Shown: one piece after another, positions 9,143-18,670 of the stretch | Position numbering within the stretch: the first letter of the stretch is position 1 | Layout of the letters: every line of letters begins with the position of its first letter | From: Bradyrhizobium centrolobii | GTDB lineage: Bacteria; Pseudomonadota; Alphaproteobacteria; Rhizobiales; Xanthobacteraceae | Direction of reading: 5' to 3' | Assembly (NCBI RefSeq): GCF_001641635.1 | Contig: NZ_LUUB01000059.1 | Location: forward strand, 37,244-101,243 | DNA length: 64,000 bases | Notes under the pieces: generated by a model | Told to the model about the DNA's origin: nothing | Databases searched by the model: none | Seen by the model: only the letters and a program-made list of their open reading frames with translations | Program-made: the position numbers and the translations under genes

Positions 9143-9152
9143 ATCCTTGATA

Positions 9153-9551
9153 TTAGGCGGCTTCTGCTATGAGCCTCTTCGCCGCTTGAGTTAGAAGGCC
9201 CGATCTAGTGAAGCCGTGCGCTTCAGCGTACTTGTCGATTTGATCCAGAACGTCCTCAGGAAGAGTGACATTCACGCGTATAGCCTTTGGCTGTTCGGTT
9301 TTGACCGACACCAAAATAGCTACCCCCGTCCGGTTATCAGCATCGGCCATAACGTCCTCTAGAGCAGAGGGCTCCGGAATGGCTTCTCCATCTTCAGCAA
9401 GACCCTCGATATGAAGGGTGAGGGCTTCCTCTGCCATAGCACGAGCGTCATCAAGGCTTTTGCCAGCAGTGATCACTCCGGGGAAGTCTGGAAATGCGAC
9501 GCCGAAATCGCTGTCGGCATCCTTATGGATAAGACCAATATAGTTACGCAT
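9153..9551 (-). CDS. hicB: HicB-family antitoxin
   Basis: 132 residues. The N-terminal half is the partly degraded RNase H-like HicB fold (YIGLIHKDADSDFGVAFPDFPGVITAGKS, the hallmark DFPG segment). The C-terminal part is a ribbon-helix-helix DNA-binding region (IRVNVTLPEDVLDQIDKYAEAHGFTRSGLLTQAAKRLI). It should neutralise HicA and repress the operon. It follows hicA by five bases in the toxin-first order typical of hicAB. A terminator and then a group II intron lie just downstream. Confidence 0.92.
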   Translation of the reverse strand: MRNYIGLIHKDADSDFGVAFPDFPGVITAGKSLDDARAMAEEALTLHIEGLAEDGEAIPEPSALEDVMADADNRTGVAILVSVKTEQPKAIRVNVTLPEDVLDQIDKYAEAHGFTRSGLLTQAAKRLIAEAA

Positions 9552-9556
9552 GGCTC

Positions 9557-9745
9557 TTACCTCAGTTTGAGACCTGACTGCTTTTCGATACTCTTAAGTG
9601 TCCCGATCGGGACATCCCGTTCGGGGTGCGGAACAGTTACGCGGCCCTTTTTGGATGGATGTTTGAATTGCACATGGCTGCCTTTCCGGGCCACCTCAAA
9701 CCATCCATCCCCTTGAAGGGCCGAGATAATTTCCCGGCTTTTCAT
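9557..9745 (-). CDS. hicA: HicA-family mRNA interferase toxin
   Basis: 62 residues, the standard length. The double-stranded-RNA-binding-like fold is represented by MKSREIISALQGDGWFEV, and the conserved catalytic His lies in RKGSHVQFKHP. HicA cleaves mRNA independently of the ribosome when HicB is lost. It is the first gene of the pair. The upstream region contains the direct repeat GTGTGTA/TACACACC near 9749-9766, a plausible operator for the HicB ribbon-helix-helix. Toxin-antitoxin pairs of this type often stabilise genomic islands. Confidence 0.92.
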   Translation of the reverse strand: MKSREIISALQGDGWFEVARKGSHVQFKHPSKKGRVTVPHPERDVPIGTLKSIEKQSGLKLR

Positions 9746-9972
9746 GGTGTGTACTTATACACACCCTATGTACATTGTCAACATAAAGTTGACCTAGCGG
9801 TTCCGACCTCAGGACCGAAAATTCTAACGATAGCAGCCGCCTATCCAGCGACTGAAGTCCCTCTCAGCTAGACGATACGTCAGACGCTTGCCAACCGCGC
9901 CCCTGACGGCAAGGTCTGCACCTTCCCCGTCCGCCGGAGCGACCGAGGCTGCTCGAACACGACAGCGCCACT

Positions 9973-10779
9973 TCAATAGTTGTCGAGTCGCTTGTCCGCA
10001 TTCAACTTGTCATGGGACGAGCCGAAGACGGCAGGACGGGTCATCGTAACGCCGCCGAAGCTCGCTGTGACCTGGCCCGATGCCAGTTGTCCGTTCGAGT
10101 CCATTGCGGCGACGACGGAGTAGATTCGGTGGTTTTTCTCGGAACGCCACGTCTGCTGGACGACACCGGTGGTCCAGACTTCGACCTCCGGCCCGTACGA
10201 GCGGTAGGTGCAAGAGCAGTCGCCGTCCACCATCGTGGCGGTCGCCGACATCTTGAACTTGCCGACGTCGAAGCCCATTATCGCGGAAAACCGGGCTAGC
10301 CTGTATGCGAGAGCCAGATTTCCGTCTCCGTCGAACTTCAACGTCGTCACCGTGTCGTCACGGCCATCGGGCTTACCGTTGACGATGTGAAGCGGTCCGG
10401 CCCAAATCATCTGGTCGGTCTTATGGGTTTTTCGATCGAACCAAGCCTGCGCCACCGGCCAGGACGCGTCGACCAAGGCGCCTGCCACTCGCTTGCCGAC
10501 GGTCGACGCGGCGCCCGCGATCAAACCGCCGATAATGGGCTTGGAGAGCTTGCCGCGATCCTCAGGTACGAAATCCTCGACCCGAGCGCCCACGGTCGAA
10601 AGCTTTTGCCCCACAGCCGCGCGACCGCCGACCGAGAAACCTTCGCTCAGGGGGATTGCCGTGACCGCCAGCAGGCCAAAGAGAGCGGCGACGGTGGTCG
10701 CAGCCCGAAGGCGGCGCCTTGGGGCCGGCTGCTCGAGCACCAGTGAAGCTTCGGCGACGTTGAGCGCGGATGTGGTCAT
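9973..10779 (-). CDS. Hypothetical membrane-anchored or exported protein
   Basis: 268 residues. A basic segment (PRRRLRAATT) precedes a hydrophobic helix at about 29-45, giving an N-in/C-out signal anchor or an uncleaved signal peptide. A glycine/alanine-rich stretch follows (PIIGGLIAGAASTVGKRVAGAL), then a presumably extracytoplasmic beta-rich domain. Two close cysteines (DGDCSCTY) could form a disulfide. I do not recognise the family. It is alone, without an operon, in a gene-poor stretch. Confidence 0.6.
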   Translation of the reverse strand: MTTSALNVAEASLVLEQPAPRRRLRAATTVAALFGLLAVTAIPLSEGFSVGGRAAVGQKLSTVGARVEDFVPEDRGKLSKPIIGGLIAGAASTVGKRVAGALVDASWPVAQAWFDRKTHKTDQMIWAGPLHIVNGKPDGRDDTVTTLKFDGDGNLALAYRLARFSAIMGFDVGKFKMSATATMVDGDCSCTYRSYGPEVEVWTTGVVQQTWRSEKNHRIYSVVAAMDSNGQLASGQVTASFGGVTMTRPAVFGSSHDKLNADKRLDNY

Positions 10780-11214
10780 CAGAAGGATCCAGAGTTGGGT
10801 CGAAATCTAATACTCAGCGGAGCGGTATGACCGGGCGCCGCCGAAAGACCATGCATCGGCTCTTGAGCCGACGGCCCCGGTCCGACCGAACTCAACAGTC
10901 GGCCTTAATCTCAGTGACCACGTTCGCCTCCTCGACCGCTTGACCTACAACGTTCCAAAAACATTGGGCGCGGGCAGACGGGGATCAATCCTGACAGTCC
11001 GATAGATTTTTTAATTGGTCTCAAGCCTGCTCCTCTTGAAATCGGTCAGCCGTCTACCAAAGGCCGCTCACGGCGCGGTGGAGAAAGCGCGCTCTGAAGC
11101 AACTGCAGCGAAGTTCGGGAGGCGAGCTCGAACCGTACGGCGGGGCCGTGACGGGATTGCAGGTATGGGAATATCTCGCCGGGCCTTGGAAGCTTGCCGT
11201 TCGCCTAGCGACGT
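10780..11214. other. Intergenic stretch, nothing recognised
   Basis: No open frame with coding character and no obvious RNA or repeat. It contains the upstream region of the minus-strand hypothetical gene ending at 9973. Confidence 0.4.
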
Positions 11215-11640
11215 TCAGGCGCTTGGCTTGTCTGGTGGGAAGCCGAACATCACGGCCGGCCCCGCGAAGCCGGCGGCGTCGTGCACCTGCTCGAAGAACG
11301 CGAGCAGCGCGCTTTCGAGGCCCGCTTCGTCAGCGAGGTCCTGACGCATGACGATCTTCTCCTTCCGGATCGGAAGCATTCGCTCCTGATCGACTGCGAG
11401 TGCGACGTCCGTCGTTCCGACAAGCCCCATCTCCACCTTGCGCGGAAACTTCAGGCTCAGGTGCTGGACGGCGAACGCGACCGCCGCATGGGTCTTCTCG
11501 AAGATCGCTTCGAGGTTTATACGGCGGGAATGAAGCGGGTTGGCACCCACTCGGGCCGGCCGCCGCGCTCGCGCACGATCATGGTGTTGCTGGCGAGCCA
11601 GAGCTCGCCGTTCTGAAACCAGCTGCGTGGCCCAGCGCAG
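11215..11640 (-). pseudogene. Frameshifted conserved gene fragment
   Basis: Two minus-strand frames read as one protein if a frameshift near 11520 is repaired. The upstream frame gives FQNGELWLASNTMIVRERGG then PEWVPTRFIPAV; the downstream frame continues NLEAIFEKTHAAVAFAVQHL and ends GFAGPAVMFGFPPDKPSA. The segment looks like the C-terminal region of a larger ATP-binding or regulator-like bacterial protein, but I cannot name the family with confidence. The 5' part of the gene is not recognisable upstream. Confidence 0.45.
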
Positions 11641-12017
11641 CGGCGCCCGACCGCACCGGTACCGTTCGACAGTCATTCCGTCGACGCCAACCTCTTCGAG
11701 GCGAGGTCGGTAGAGTTGAGCCGACTGAACGGCTCTTGAATAGCACAACCGGTGTCGGTACGCGGCCAGTTTCGGCAACCACCCAATATTGAGGGCAAGA
11801 GCACGCGTGAGGACGATGAAACGTGTGGCGAGGAAAGGCGCCCTGACACTCTGCGAGGCACCCCGTATAAAATTTCAGGATATACGTCTGCGCAAGAGGG
11901 GACGAAATTCTCTCTGACGAATCGCTGCCTGCCCTCGCAATGATCTTGGCCAGTAACTCCGCGGAGGAACAGCCCACGTGACGACCCTATTCGGATCGTC
12001 ACGCGACTGATCTTAAG
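11641..12017. other. Intergenic stretch, nothing recognised
   Basis: Sequence between the frameshifted fragment and the avidin gene, downstream of both on the minus strand or belonging to the lost 5' part of the former. No supported gene. Confidence 0.35.
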
Positions 12018-12524
12018 TTATTTGCGATTCTTCGTGTTCGAGAGCTTTTCGACTGCCTCGCCCCTCAACGCTTCGCCCCCTGCGGCTGCCAGTTTCGACT
12101 TATCGCCGCTTGCGAAAGTGAAAGTGTCCGCGCCGGCGCTGACGCCATTCCATGCCACAGGCTCGGCGAGCGAAAGTAGCCAAAGCCCCTGAAAGCCCGA
12201 GGCATTGTTGAGCTGTCCGGTCCACACGGTCGTCGAGCCACAGCCTGCGAAGTTGACCGCGAAGCTGATGGCTGTGCCGCTACTGGTCTGTGCAAGCCAC
12301 CCTGTCATCGTCTGAGGCGCGCCTTGGTCGCAGCTGTTCGCCGCCTTGTTCGTATAGGTCCCGGAAATTGCGCCGGTGCTCTGATTGTAGCTGTTGACCG
12401 TCAGGGTTGAGCCGTATTGGTTCGTCCAGGTCCAGAAGGTTTGGGCATCTGCCGTCGCTGCCAATAGCAGCCACAGGCAGGCCGATAGCATCCAATGCGT
12501 CCATTTCCAATTTGCGTGAGACAT
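12018..12524 (-). CDS. Secreted avidin-family biotin-binding protein (bradavidin-like)
   Basis: 168 residues from ATG 12524, chosen because GGAG lies seven bases upstream. A signal peptide (hydrophobic WMLSACLWLLLAA, cleavage after ATADA) is followed by an avidin beta-barrel starting QTFWTWTNQYGSTLTV. Visible ligand-site features are Asn and Ser in TNQYGS, Tyr in SGTY, Trp in QGLWLLSL and Asp in GADTFTF; the position of streptavidin Trp79 appears to be Phe (AVNF), as in bradavidin. Two Cys (SCDQG and AGCGS) can form the disulfide known from bradavidin. The tail ends EKLSNTK, the intrinsic-ligand tag known from bradavidin. The mature protein would bind biotin very tightly outside the cytoplasm. 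Confidence 0.92.
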   Translation of the reverse strand: MSHANWKWTHWMLSACLWLLLAATADAQTFWTWTNQYGSTLTVNSYNQSTGAISGTYTNKAANSCDQGAPQTMTGWLAQTSSGTAISFAVNFAGCGSTTVWTGQLNNASGFQGLWLLSLAEPVAWNGVSAGADTFTFASGDKSKLAAAGGEALRGEAVEKLSNTKNRK

Positions 12525-14013
12525 TGCCAACTCCATGTCGCTCCAGAAGGGTAGCGATTTGCCTATAGCGCCAATTTTGGAGCGTTGCAATTTATACGTG
12601 CGTAAACTGCTATCACTTCTAGTAGTTGATTATTTTTCCTCATTCGCTTGGCGATCTATTTGCCTTTGCAGAACTCGGCGAAGCGTGGCTGGCGCAATTT
12701 TCCTTCTGAGAGACTTACCGTGACGGCGCGTCGCGCCTGGGAGACAACAGCTGCAGCTCAGGGCATCATTGTCTCCCGAGGTCTGATGTACGAACCGAGC
12801 CACTAAGTCCTAGCCATGGACCGCACTCGACTGGCCTGAGCCGCAGATTTCGGCACAAGCAAAGGGCGGGCCAGCGGACGATCCAAAACGATGAGATTGG
12901 GAACCGCCACAAGCTCTGCTCTTTCCAATAGATCCCTTCTCGCGACGGATCGTATCGTGACGCGTTCCGCTGGTGCGCCAACAACCCGCGACGCTATGTC
13001 GGCGCGTCTCAAGGCCGAAACTATCGTCGTCTGCGGGCGTCAAACCTGCGAACATAAGCGGATGACGTAGCCTTTGCGTCGTTTTCGCCTCCGTTGCGCA
13101 GGAGTCCAGCAGGCCGCATCAACATAACAATCTGAGCCGGCCATCGGAATCGTATTCGCTGACCCTAACGGCTGGTCCGAGTGAAGCCGACGCGCCTGTC
13201 GGCGCTCGACCAGCGAGAACGACCATGTCTGTGCTCGGATCAGCGGGTTCAAGCCTCATCGCAGACCCACCGGAACAGCCAAAGCTTCGCTTTACGGCTC
13301 TTTAGACGCACCGAGCGCACCTCAAAGCAAGCGCATCGGCAGCATCGCGGTATGCCGGCATAGATCTCACGAAGGTTGCGCGAGTGCCTATGGCGCAGAT
13401 GTCGAATGTTGATCCGAAACCGCCAAGAACATCGGGCCTGCCGCCCGCCTGCTCGAAGCTTTGCGCCTCAGCTACGCAAAGCCCATGGCGCGCAGCCACG
13501 TATCGACTTGTCCAAATGCGTCCTGCCGCCACTGCCGGGCCGTGTATCTCAGATCCGGGTGCCTTCCACAACTCGACATACGCCAGCCCAAAGCCGTCGA
13601 GTTGCCTCGAATTCTTGCCGATGCAGTTGCACTTGAGCGCCCCCTTTCGCCCGCGAGCTCGTGGCGGCTCCTGAGGGTGCACTCGTTAATGTTGAAGCAT
13701 CCTTCTGTTTAGAACAGGGCATGCCCTTCATCGGACGGAGTTGAGCAAACTTCGATTGCGACTTTGTTCGTGCCGGCCCGTCCGCGGACCGTCTATTCCC
13801 AAGGCGCCGAAAGAAGCGAGCGACGAGAACTGCACGCATCCGTCTTCTGGCGGAAGTTGGCTATGGCGGTGTTTTTGAGGATCTCGGGAGCACCCACCGG
13901 GATGACGCAGGTGGACAGCATTCGGAAGACTGGCCGTTCGTAGCTGTGTCCGGGCAACCCGCTGCCAGCCCCGCCGTATTACCCGCCACTTTCCTTGTCG
14001 TTTGACAATGGGT
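12525..14013. other. Gene-poor stretch with decayed sequence
   Basis: About 1.5 kb without a recognised gene. A minus-strand frame around 13302-13682 (LDGFGLAYVELWKAPGSEIH and following) has some coding character but no recognisable family or convincing start. The last part is the promoter region of the binding-protein gene at 14062. Confidence 0.4.
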
Positions 14014-14027
14014 CATACCTAGTATAC
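14014..14027. promoter_or_regulatory. Palindromic operator upstream of the ABC transporter
   Basis: CATAC-CTA-GTATA, 35 bases before the binding-protein start codon. It is nearly identical to the perfect palindrome upstream of the GntR/UTRA regulator at 18656-18670 and related to sites at 21312-21376, so it is probably that regulator's binding site. HutC-type GntR proteins commonly bind palindromes with GTATAC-like arms. Confidence 0.6.
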
Positions 14028-14061
14028 CTAATGGACCAGCCTGTGAGCTGAGAGACCAGGG

Positions 14062-14952
14062 ATGGAAAATTATAGGACCGGGAGAAGGGCTGTATTGGCA
14101 GATGCGCTATCTCTCGCGCTTGCGGCAGCGGTTCACCACCAGAGCGCGGCCGAGGCACTCGCCGATCGCGTTCGGAACAACGCTACTATCACCGTCGGCA
14201 TCTATAACGTCGCGCCATGGGGATATAAGAACGAAGACGGCTCCATATCCGGAATCCACCCTGACTTGCTCAGAGCCGTTCTTGGGTCACTTGGAATCAG
14301 CAACATTGAATTCGCAATTGTCGAATTTCCTGCGTTGATCCCCAGTCTCGTGTCCAGGCGTATTGACATCGTCGCAACTGGCATGGCGATCACGCCCGTA
14401 CGATGCCAGCAGGTCATATTCACCGAACCCGATCTCGCTATTGGCGATGCGCTTGTCGTTCTTCCGGGCAATCCGAAAAACCTTCACAGCTACACCGATA
14501 TTGCCAATAACCCTGACCTGCGCATTGGAGGCGCCCGCGGGACCACCAACGTTGAAAACGCCTTCAAGGCAGGCATCCCAAGAGAAAGGATCCTTCAATT
14601 TGACGGCGGCAAATCGATCATTGCGGCGCTATTCGCCGGTCGGATTGACGCCATCGCTTGGTCTGTTCCCACTGCGATCAACGCGCTCAAGGACCCCGCC
14701 GTCCAAGGTAAGGTCGAGCGTGCTCTTCCATTCAAAGGCGTCGTTGAAAACGGCCGCGAGTCAGCCTTTTACACCGCCATGGTGTTCAGGCCGGAAGATA
14801 AAGAGCTGCGCGACCGATACAATGAAAGTTTTGCAACCCTGAAGTCTACGGGAACGATTAAGCAGATCATGGCCAAGTACGACTTCACCGACACGGAGTT
14901 GGTCCCTGCTGGACTCACGGCTAAGGACCTATGCGGTGACAATTATCGGTAG
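14062..14952 (+). CDS. Polar amino-acid/ectoine ABC transporter substrate-binding protein (EhuB-like)
   Basis: 296 residues. The N-terminus has Arg residues followed by an alanine-rich hydrophobic segment (AVLADALSLALAAAV), a probable export signal. The mature part is a family-3 solute-binding protein: ITVGIYNVAPWGYKNEDGSISGIHPDLL, FPALIPSLVSRRIDIVATGMAITPVRCQQV, and ending LTAKDLCGDNYR. The closest known type is the ectoine/hydroxyectoine binding protein EhuB, but ligand choice cannot be read. It heads a set with two permeases and an ATPase. A paralogue with the same end motif (TAKELCGSDYR) is encoded at 22432-23313. Confidence 0.88.
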   Translation: MENYRTGRRAVLADALSLALAAAVHHQSAAEALADRVRNNATITVGIYNVAPWGYKNEDGSISGIHPDLLRAVLGSLGISNIEFAIVEFPALIPSLVSRRIDIVATGMAITPVRCQQVIFTEPDLAIGDALVVLPGNPKNLHSYTDIANNPDLRIGGARGTTNVENAFKAGIPRERILQFDGGKSIIAALFAGRIDAIAWSVPTAINALKDPAVQGKVERALPFKGVVENGRESAFYTAMVFRPEDKELRDRYNESFATLKSTGTIKQIMAKYDFTDTELVPAGLTAKDLCGDNYR

Positions 14953-15239
14953 AGATAGCTCCGTTCATCCCATCGGCTCGCCAGCCGGGCCTTGGTGCGA
15001 CCGGCAAATTCTCTACCAAATATCCGTGCTGCAGCTCATCGATTGGCATAGCTCGGATATGCTCGACGACTGACCTTTAGGCGGGAGAGCCTGCAACCGC
15101 CGGCGAGGCGCACCAGCACTCGGCTCTCACATTGTGAGTTGCTGAGCGCGACTAAAGACAGCGCTCGCTTCAAGCACATGGGCTACGCAACGAACATAAG
15201 TGTCCGAGATCGACAGACACGTGAACGGGAGCGGGACTG

Positions 15240-15887
15240 GTGAGCTTTTTCGCAATACTTCGATCAATCTACGAGGGCTTTGGCATAACCGCGGCTGTGG
15301 CCACCCTCGGGCTCTTATTTGCCATACCATTCGCGGTGATTGCGGGCGTTCTGCAGCATTTTGCGACCGGACCATTACGCTGGATTGTCACCGCCGTAAT
15401 TGAGTTTTGGCGAAGCTCATCCGTCATCGTCCTTCTCTACGCCTTTTACTACACGCTGCCTGCTTTCGGTATCTTTCTTTCGGGTATCACTGTCGGAGCC
15501 ATGGTGCTCGGGTTCAACATTGGCGGATATGGTAGCCAGTCGGTACGCGCCGCGCTCCAGTCGCTCAATAAGGGCCAGCGAGAAGCCGGTCTGGCCCTTG
15601 GACTAAGTCGCTTCGACGTACTTCGCTTGATCGAACTGCCTCAGGCGATTACCGCGATGTTTCCGACCTTCATCAATCAGGCCATCCAGCTCATCAAGGG
15701 CACCACTCTGGTCTCCCTTATTGCGCTGACCGACATGACATTCCGCGCGAAGCAGATTTCCGAGCTTGGGTATAATCCCGTCGGTATCTACTCAGCTTTG
15801 GCTCTTTCGTACCTGATCCTTTGCTACCCGGTCACTATCTTCGGTCGCCACGTCGAACGGCGATTTGCCACTCGAAAGGCCCGCTAA
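15240..15887 (+). CDS. ABC transporter permease, His/Glu/ectoine type (EhuC-like)
   Basis: 215 residues, start GTG 15240 with GGGAG upstream. Several hydrophobic helices; the cytoplasmic EAA loop is visible as GQREAGLALGLSRFDVLRLIELPQAI. It should form the membrane channel together with the next permease, with which it overlaps by one base (TAATG), implying translational coupling. Belongs to the HisMQ family of polar amino-acid uptake systems. Confidence 0.9.
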   Translation: MSFFAILRSIYEGFGITAAVATLGLLFAIPFAVIAGVLQHFATGPLRWIVTAVIEFWRSSSVIVLLYAFYYTLPAFGIFLSGITVGAMVLGFNIGGYGSQSVRAALQSLNKGQREAGLALGLSRFDVLRLIELPQAITAMFPTFINQAIQLIKGTTLVSLIALTDMTFRAKQISELGYNPVGIYSALALSYLILCYPVTIFGRHVERRFATRKAR

Positions 15888-16549
15888 TGAATTTCAATTT
15901 TTCTTTCGCAATCGAGATCGTTCCCCGGGTGCTTGAAGGGATCGGCAATACGGTGATGATCGCGATCATCAGCTTCATTGGAGCAGCTGCTCTTGGGCTG
16001 TTCTGGGAATTGCTTCGACGATCTCACGCCACTGTCCGGCCGGTGGTCCAATTCGTCATTGACGCGATTCGATCGACGCCTGCGCTTGTGCAGATATATT
16101 TTCTTTTCTTTGTGCTCCCCTATTACGGTGTGACGCTCCCGGCTCTCCTCGTCGGTTCGTTCGGACTAAGCTTCTATTACTCTGGGTACATGTCCGAAGT
16201 ATTCAAGGCAGGAATCGATGCCGTCCCTGCCGGGCAAAGCGAAGCGGCTCAGAGCCTTGGGCTCAGCTGGGCTGACATGATCAGGTTCGTTATTCTTCCA
16301 CAAATGCTGCGGAACGTCGCTGCGCCGCTCGGCGCCTATTCGATTTCGATCTTGAAATCGACACCGTTGCTGGCTGTCATTTCCGTGCCGGAATTGCTCG
16401 GAAGCGCGCTGGACGTTGCATCCGATACATATCGCTACGCCGAACCCATGTTCGACGTTGGTGTCCTTTTCCTAGCGATGTCCCTGGTTGCGGTGGCCGG
16501 CATTACTCAGCTCGAGCGCCGGCTCGGACTGACAGCTCCCTCTCACTAA
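15887..16549 (+). CDS. ABC transporter permease, His/Glu/ectoine type (EhuD-like)
   Basis: 220 residues, starting at the ATG that overlaps the previous stop. HisMQ-family permease with the EAA motif AGQSEAAQSLGLSWADMIRFVILPQMLRNVAAP and about five transmembrane helices. Pairs with the preceding permease; the ATPase gene follows after 16 bases. Segment DAIRSTPALVQIYFLFFVLPYYGV is typical of the family's second helix region. Confidence 0.9.
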   Translation: MNFNFSFAIEIVPRVLEGIGNTVMIAIISFIGAAALGLFWELLRRSHATVRPVVQFVIDAIRSTPALVQIYFLFFVLPYYGVTLPALLVGSFGLSFYYSGYMSEVFKAGIDAVPAGQSEAAQSLGLSWADMIRFVILPQMLRNVAAPLGAYSISILKSTPLLAVISVPELLGSALDVASDTYRYAEPMFDVGVLFLAMSLVAVAGITQLERRLGLTAPSH

Positions 16550-16565
16550 AGTCTTGGAGAAACAG

Positions 16566-17327
16566 ATGGCTCTTCAAACGAACTCCTGTTCGGGCAATGC
16601 TGCCGTAACGATGGAGCAGCTTTGCAAGTGGTATGGATCGTTCCAGGTTCTTCACAATGTGGATTTGTCCGTTGCGGTTGGAGAGCGGATCGTCGTTTGC
16701 GGCCCATCCGGGTCCGGGAAGTCGACACTCGTCCGATGCATCAACCAATTAGAGACACACGAAAAGGGCCGCCTTATCGTGAACGGTGTAGAGCTGTACA
16801 AGGGAATGAAGGGCTTGGCCGAGCTGCGGCGCGATGTTGGGATGGTGTTTCAGCAATTCAACCTGTTTCCACACCTGACGGTGTTGGATAACTGCACACT
16901 GGCGCTCGTTCGGGCACGAAAGCTGGCCAGAGACCAGGCCGAGGAAATTGCGATGGAGAACCTCAAGAAAGTCCGCATTCCTGAGCAGGCTCATAAGTTC
17001 CCGACGCAGCTCTCGGGCGGCCAGCAGCAGCGTGTCGCCATCGCGCGAGCATTGTGCATGAAGCCAAAGCTTATGCTGTTTGATGAGCCTACATCGGCGC
17101 TGGATCCAGAGATGATCAAAGAGGTCCTTGATGTTATGACCGAGCTCGCGAGGGACGGTATGACAATGATTTGTGTGACCCACGAAATGGGGTTCGCGCG
17201 TGAGGTTGCCGACCGGATTATCTTTATGGACTCAGGCAGAATCATCGAGCAAGCCGCGCCCTCCAAGTTCTTCAAGAACCCCGAACATCCCCGGGCGCAG
17301 CAATTCCTCGGTCAGATGCTGCACTGA
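16566..17327 (+). CDS. ABC transporter ATP-binding protein (EhuA/GlnQ-like)
   Basis: 253 residues from ATG 16566, chosen for GGAG eight bases upstream (an in-frame TTG lies 12 bases earlier). Walker A GPSGSGKST, Q-loop FQQFNLFPHLTVLDN, signature LSGGQQQRVAIARAL, Walker B LMLFDEPTSALDP and the switch His in VTHEMGF are all intact. It powers uptake through the two permeases just upstream. Completes the transporter operon from 14062. Confidence 0.95.
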   Translation: MALQTNSCSGNAAVTMEQLCKWYGSFQVLHNVDLSVAVGERIVVCGPSGSGKSTLVRCINQLETHEKGRLIVNGVELYKGMKGLAELRRDVGMVFQQFNLFPHLTVLDNCTLALVRARKLARDQAEEIAMENLKKVRIPEQAHKFPTQLSGGQQQRVAIARALCMKPKLMLFDEPTSALDPEMIKEVLDVMTELARDGMTMICVTHEMGFAREVADRIIFMDSGRIIEQAAPSKFFKNPEHPRAQQFLGQMLH

Positions 17328-17754
17328 ACCTCAAGCTACTGGTTAGAACGCAAGCTCCGTCATGGCGAGGCTCAGGCGCAAATTGTAGGGCCGGCAGTCG
17401 CAGTGCATGACCCCGCTCCTCGAGCAGATTGAGCTGTCGAGCTTGAGCGCCGAAGCAGTAGCGGGCGATGACAAGATCGACGCGGCTCGGGCCACGCCCC
17501 TTCGCGACACGCGCTATTGCCGAGTCCCCTAAGGGCTTTCACAGGCCTATGCTGCGCAAGCGCCTGGCTACGCACTAACCCGCTTGATCCTCGCTGTTGA
17601 GACATCTCGATCCAGACCAGCTTACAAGGTCACGGGAATCGCCGCTCTATAGTCGACCGCCGATCAGCTGCCGTCAAAATGGCACTCTGCTCGTTTCGGG
17701 ATGCGGCTCAGTCGGATACCGGACGTCTGCGGCTTTCGTCGAATGCTGAGGTTG
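17328..17754. other. Intergenic stretch between convergent operons
   Basis: Lies between the plus-strand ATPase gene and the minus-strand GntR gene, so it should hold terminators of both. I see no clear hairpin with a T tract and no gene. Confidence 0.4.
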
Positions 17755-18525
17755 TCAGGCGCGATGCTTTGAAGAACCGACGCTAGAAGCGCCTGGACGC
17801 GAGGCGCGTCCATTGCGCGCCGGGAAGCTGACAGAACACGAAAGTCGGTCGAAGGGAGCTTGGAGGACACCATAGATCGAGATGTCCGCAGTGTCCGTGC
17901 TGAACTTGTAAAAGCGTCGAAGAATTGGGTATCCAGTCGGAATACCAAATACGTCTTCGACCTGGCCAGTGGCCGGAGCGGCGTCAATGATGAGATCTGT
18001 ATTTGTCACAAGGATATTGTGACGGCGCAGCGCTTCAGTGACCAACCGCTCGGAAAACTCATCGACGATCTCATCGGCGACGTCTGCCGACAGATATGTC
18101 GAGTCGTATAAGAATGGCATATCATCGATAAATATGGTCTTGCGGACGCATAGCATTGCTTCCCTCGGAGGACTGAAGGTAAGCATAACGGGATCTGCAA
18201 TCTTCTCACGGGTAACCGAAAGTAATTGCATTGTGGTCCCCTCAAAAGAGGGCGCCGTCATATCCAGCTTGCGCAGAATCCTGGTCTGCTTTTTGACGTA
18301 GGTACCTTTTCCAGCAACTGAGACAATCATGCCGGCAGCTTGAAGATCGCGAAGAGCCCGTTTGATCGTAATGAGGCTGACTCCGAATTCCTCCCCAAGC
18401 ATCGCGGTGGAGGGAATCGGAGCATCCGGCTGATATGTCCCATTGGAAATGCGCTTGAGAATTTCCTCACGCACTGTGACGTGGAGCGACGAGGTTGGGC
18501 GCAGACGAGAGGGTGCTACCGACAT
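17755..18525 (-). CDS. GntR-family transcriptional regulator with UTRA domain
   Basis: 256 residues. N-terminal winged helix (LHVTVREEILKRISNGTYQP, IPSTAMLGEEFGVSLITIKRALRDLQAAGMIVSVAGKGTYV) followed by a HutC-type UTRA ligand-binding domain (AMLCVRKTIFIDDMPFLYDSTYLS, later GYPILRRFYKF). Sits between the ABC transporter and the minus-strand hydrolase genes and probably controls them; a perfect palindrome lies upstream of its own start. A clear paralogue is at 30516-31292. Confidence 0.92.
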   Translation of the reverse strand: MSVAPSRLRPTSSLHVTVREEILKRISNGTYQPDAPIPSTAMLGEEFGVSLITIKRALRDLQAAGMIVSVAGKGTYVKKQTRILRKLDMTAPSFEGTTMQLLSVTREKIADPVMLTFSPPREAMLCVRKTIFIDDMPFLYDSTYLSADVADEIVDEFSERLVTEALRRHNILVTNTDLIIDAAPATGQVEDVFGIPTGYPILRRFYKFSTDTADISIYGVLQAPFDRLSCSVSFPARNGRASRPGASSVGSSKHRA

Positions 18526-18655
18526 TTCGATTCAATCTCGCTCTGGCCGAAAGGCCCTGTATTCCGATTGGCGCCAAGGGACATTCGCCCTGATAACCTC
18601 GATCGCACATCCAGGCGCCCTGACGCGAACGGGCATGTCTCGCGATCCAGCCATG

Positions 18656-18670
18656 GCATACCTAGTATGC
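18656..18670. promoter_or_regulatory. Perfect palindrome upstream of the GntR gene
   Basis: GCATAC-CTA-GTATGC, six-base arms and three-base spacer, 130 bases upstream of the regulator start. The core CATACCTAGTAT is shared with the site before the transporter at 14014-14027. Probable operator for autoregulation. Confidence 0.65.
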
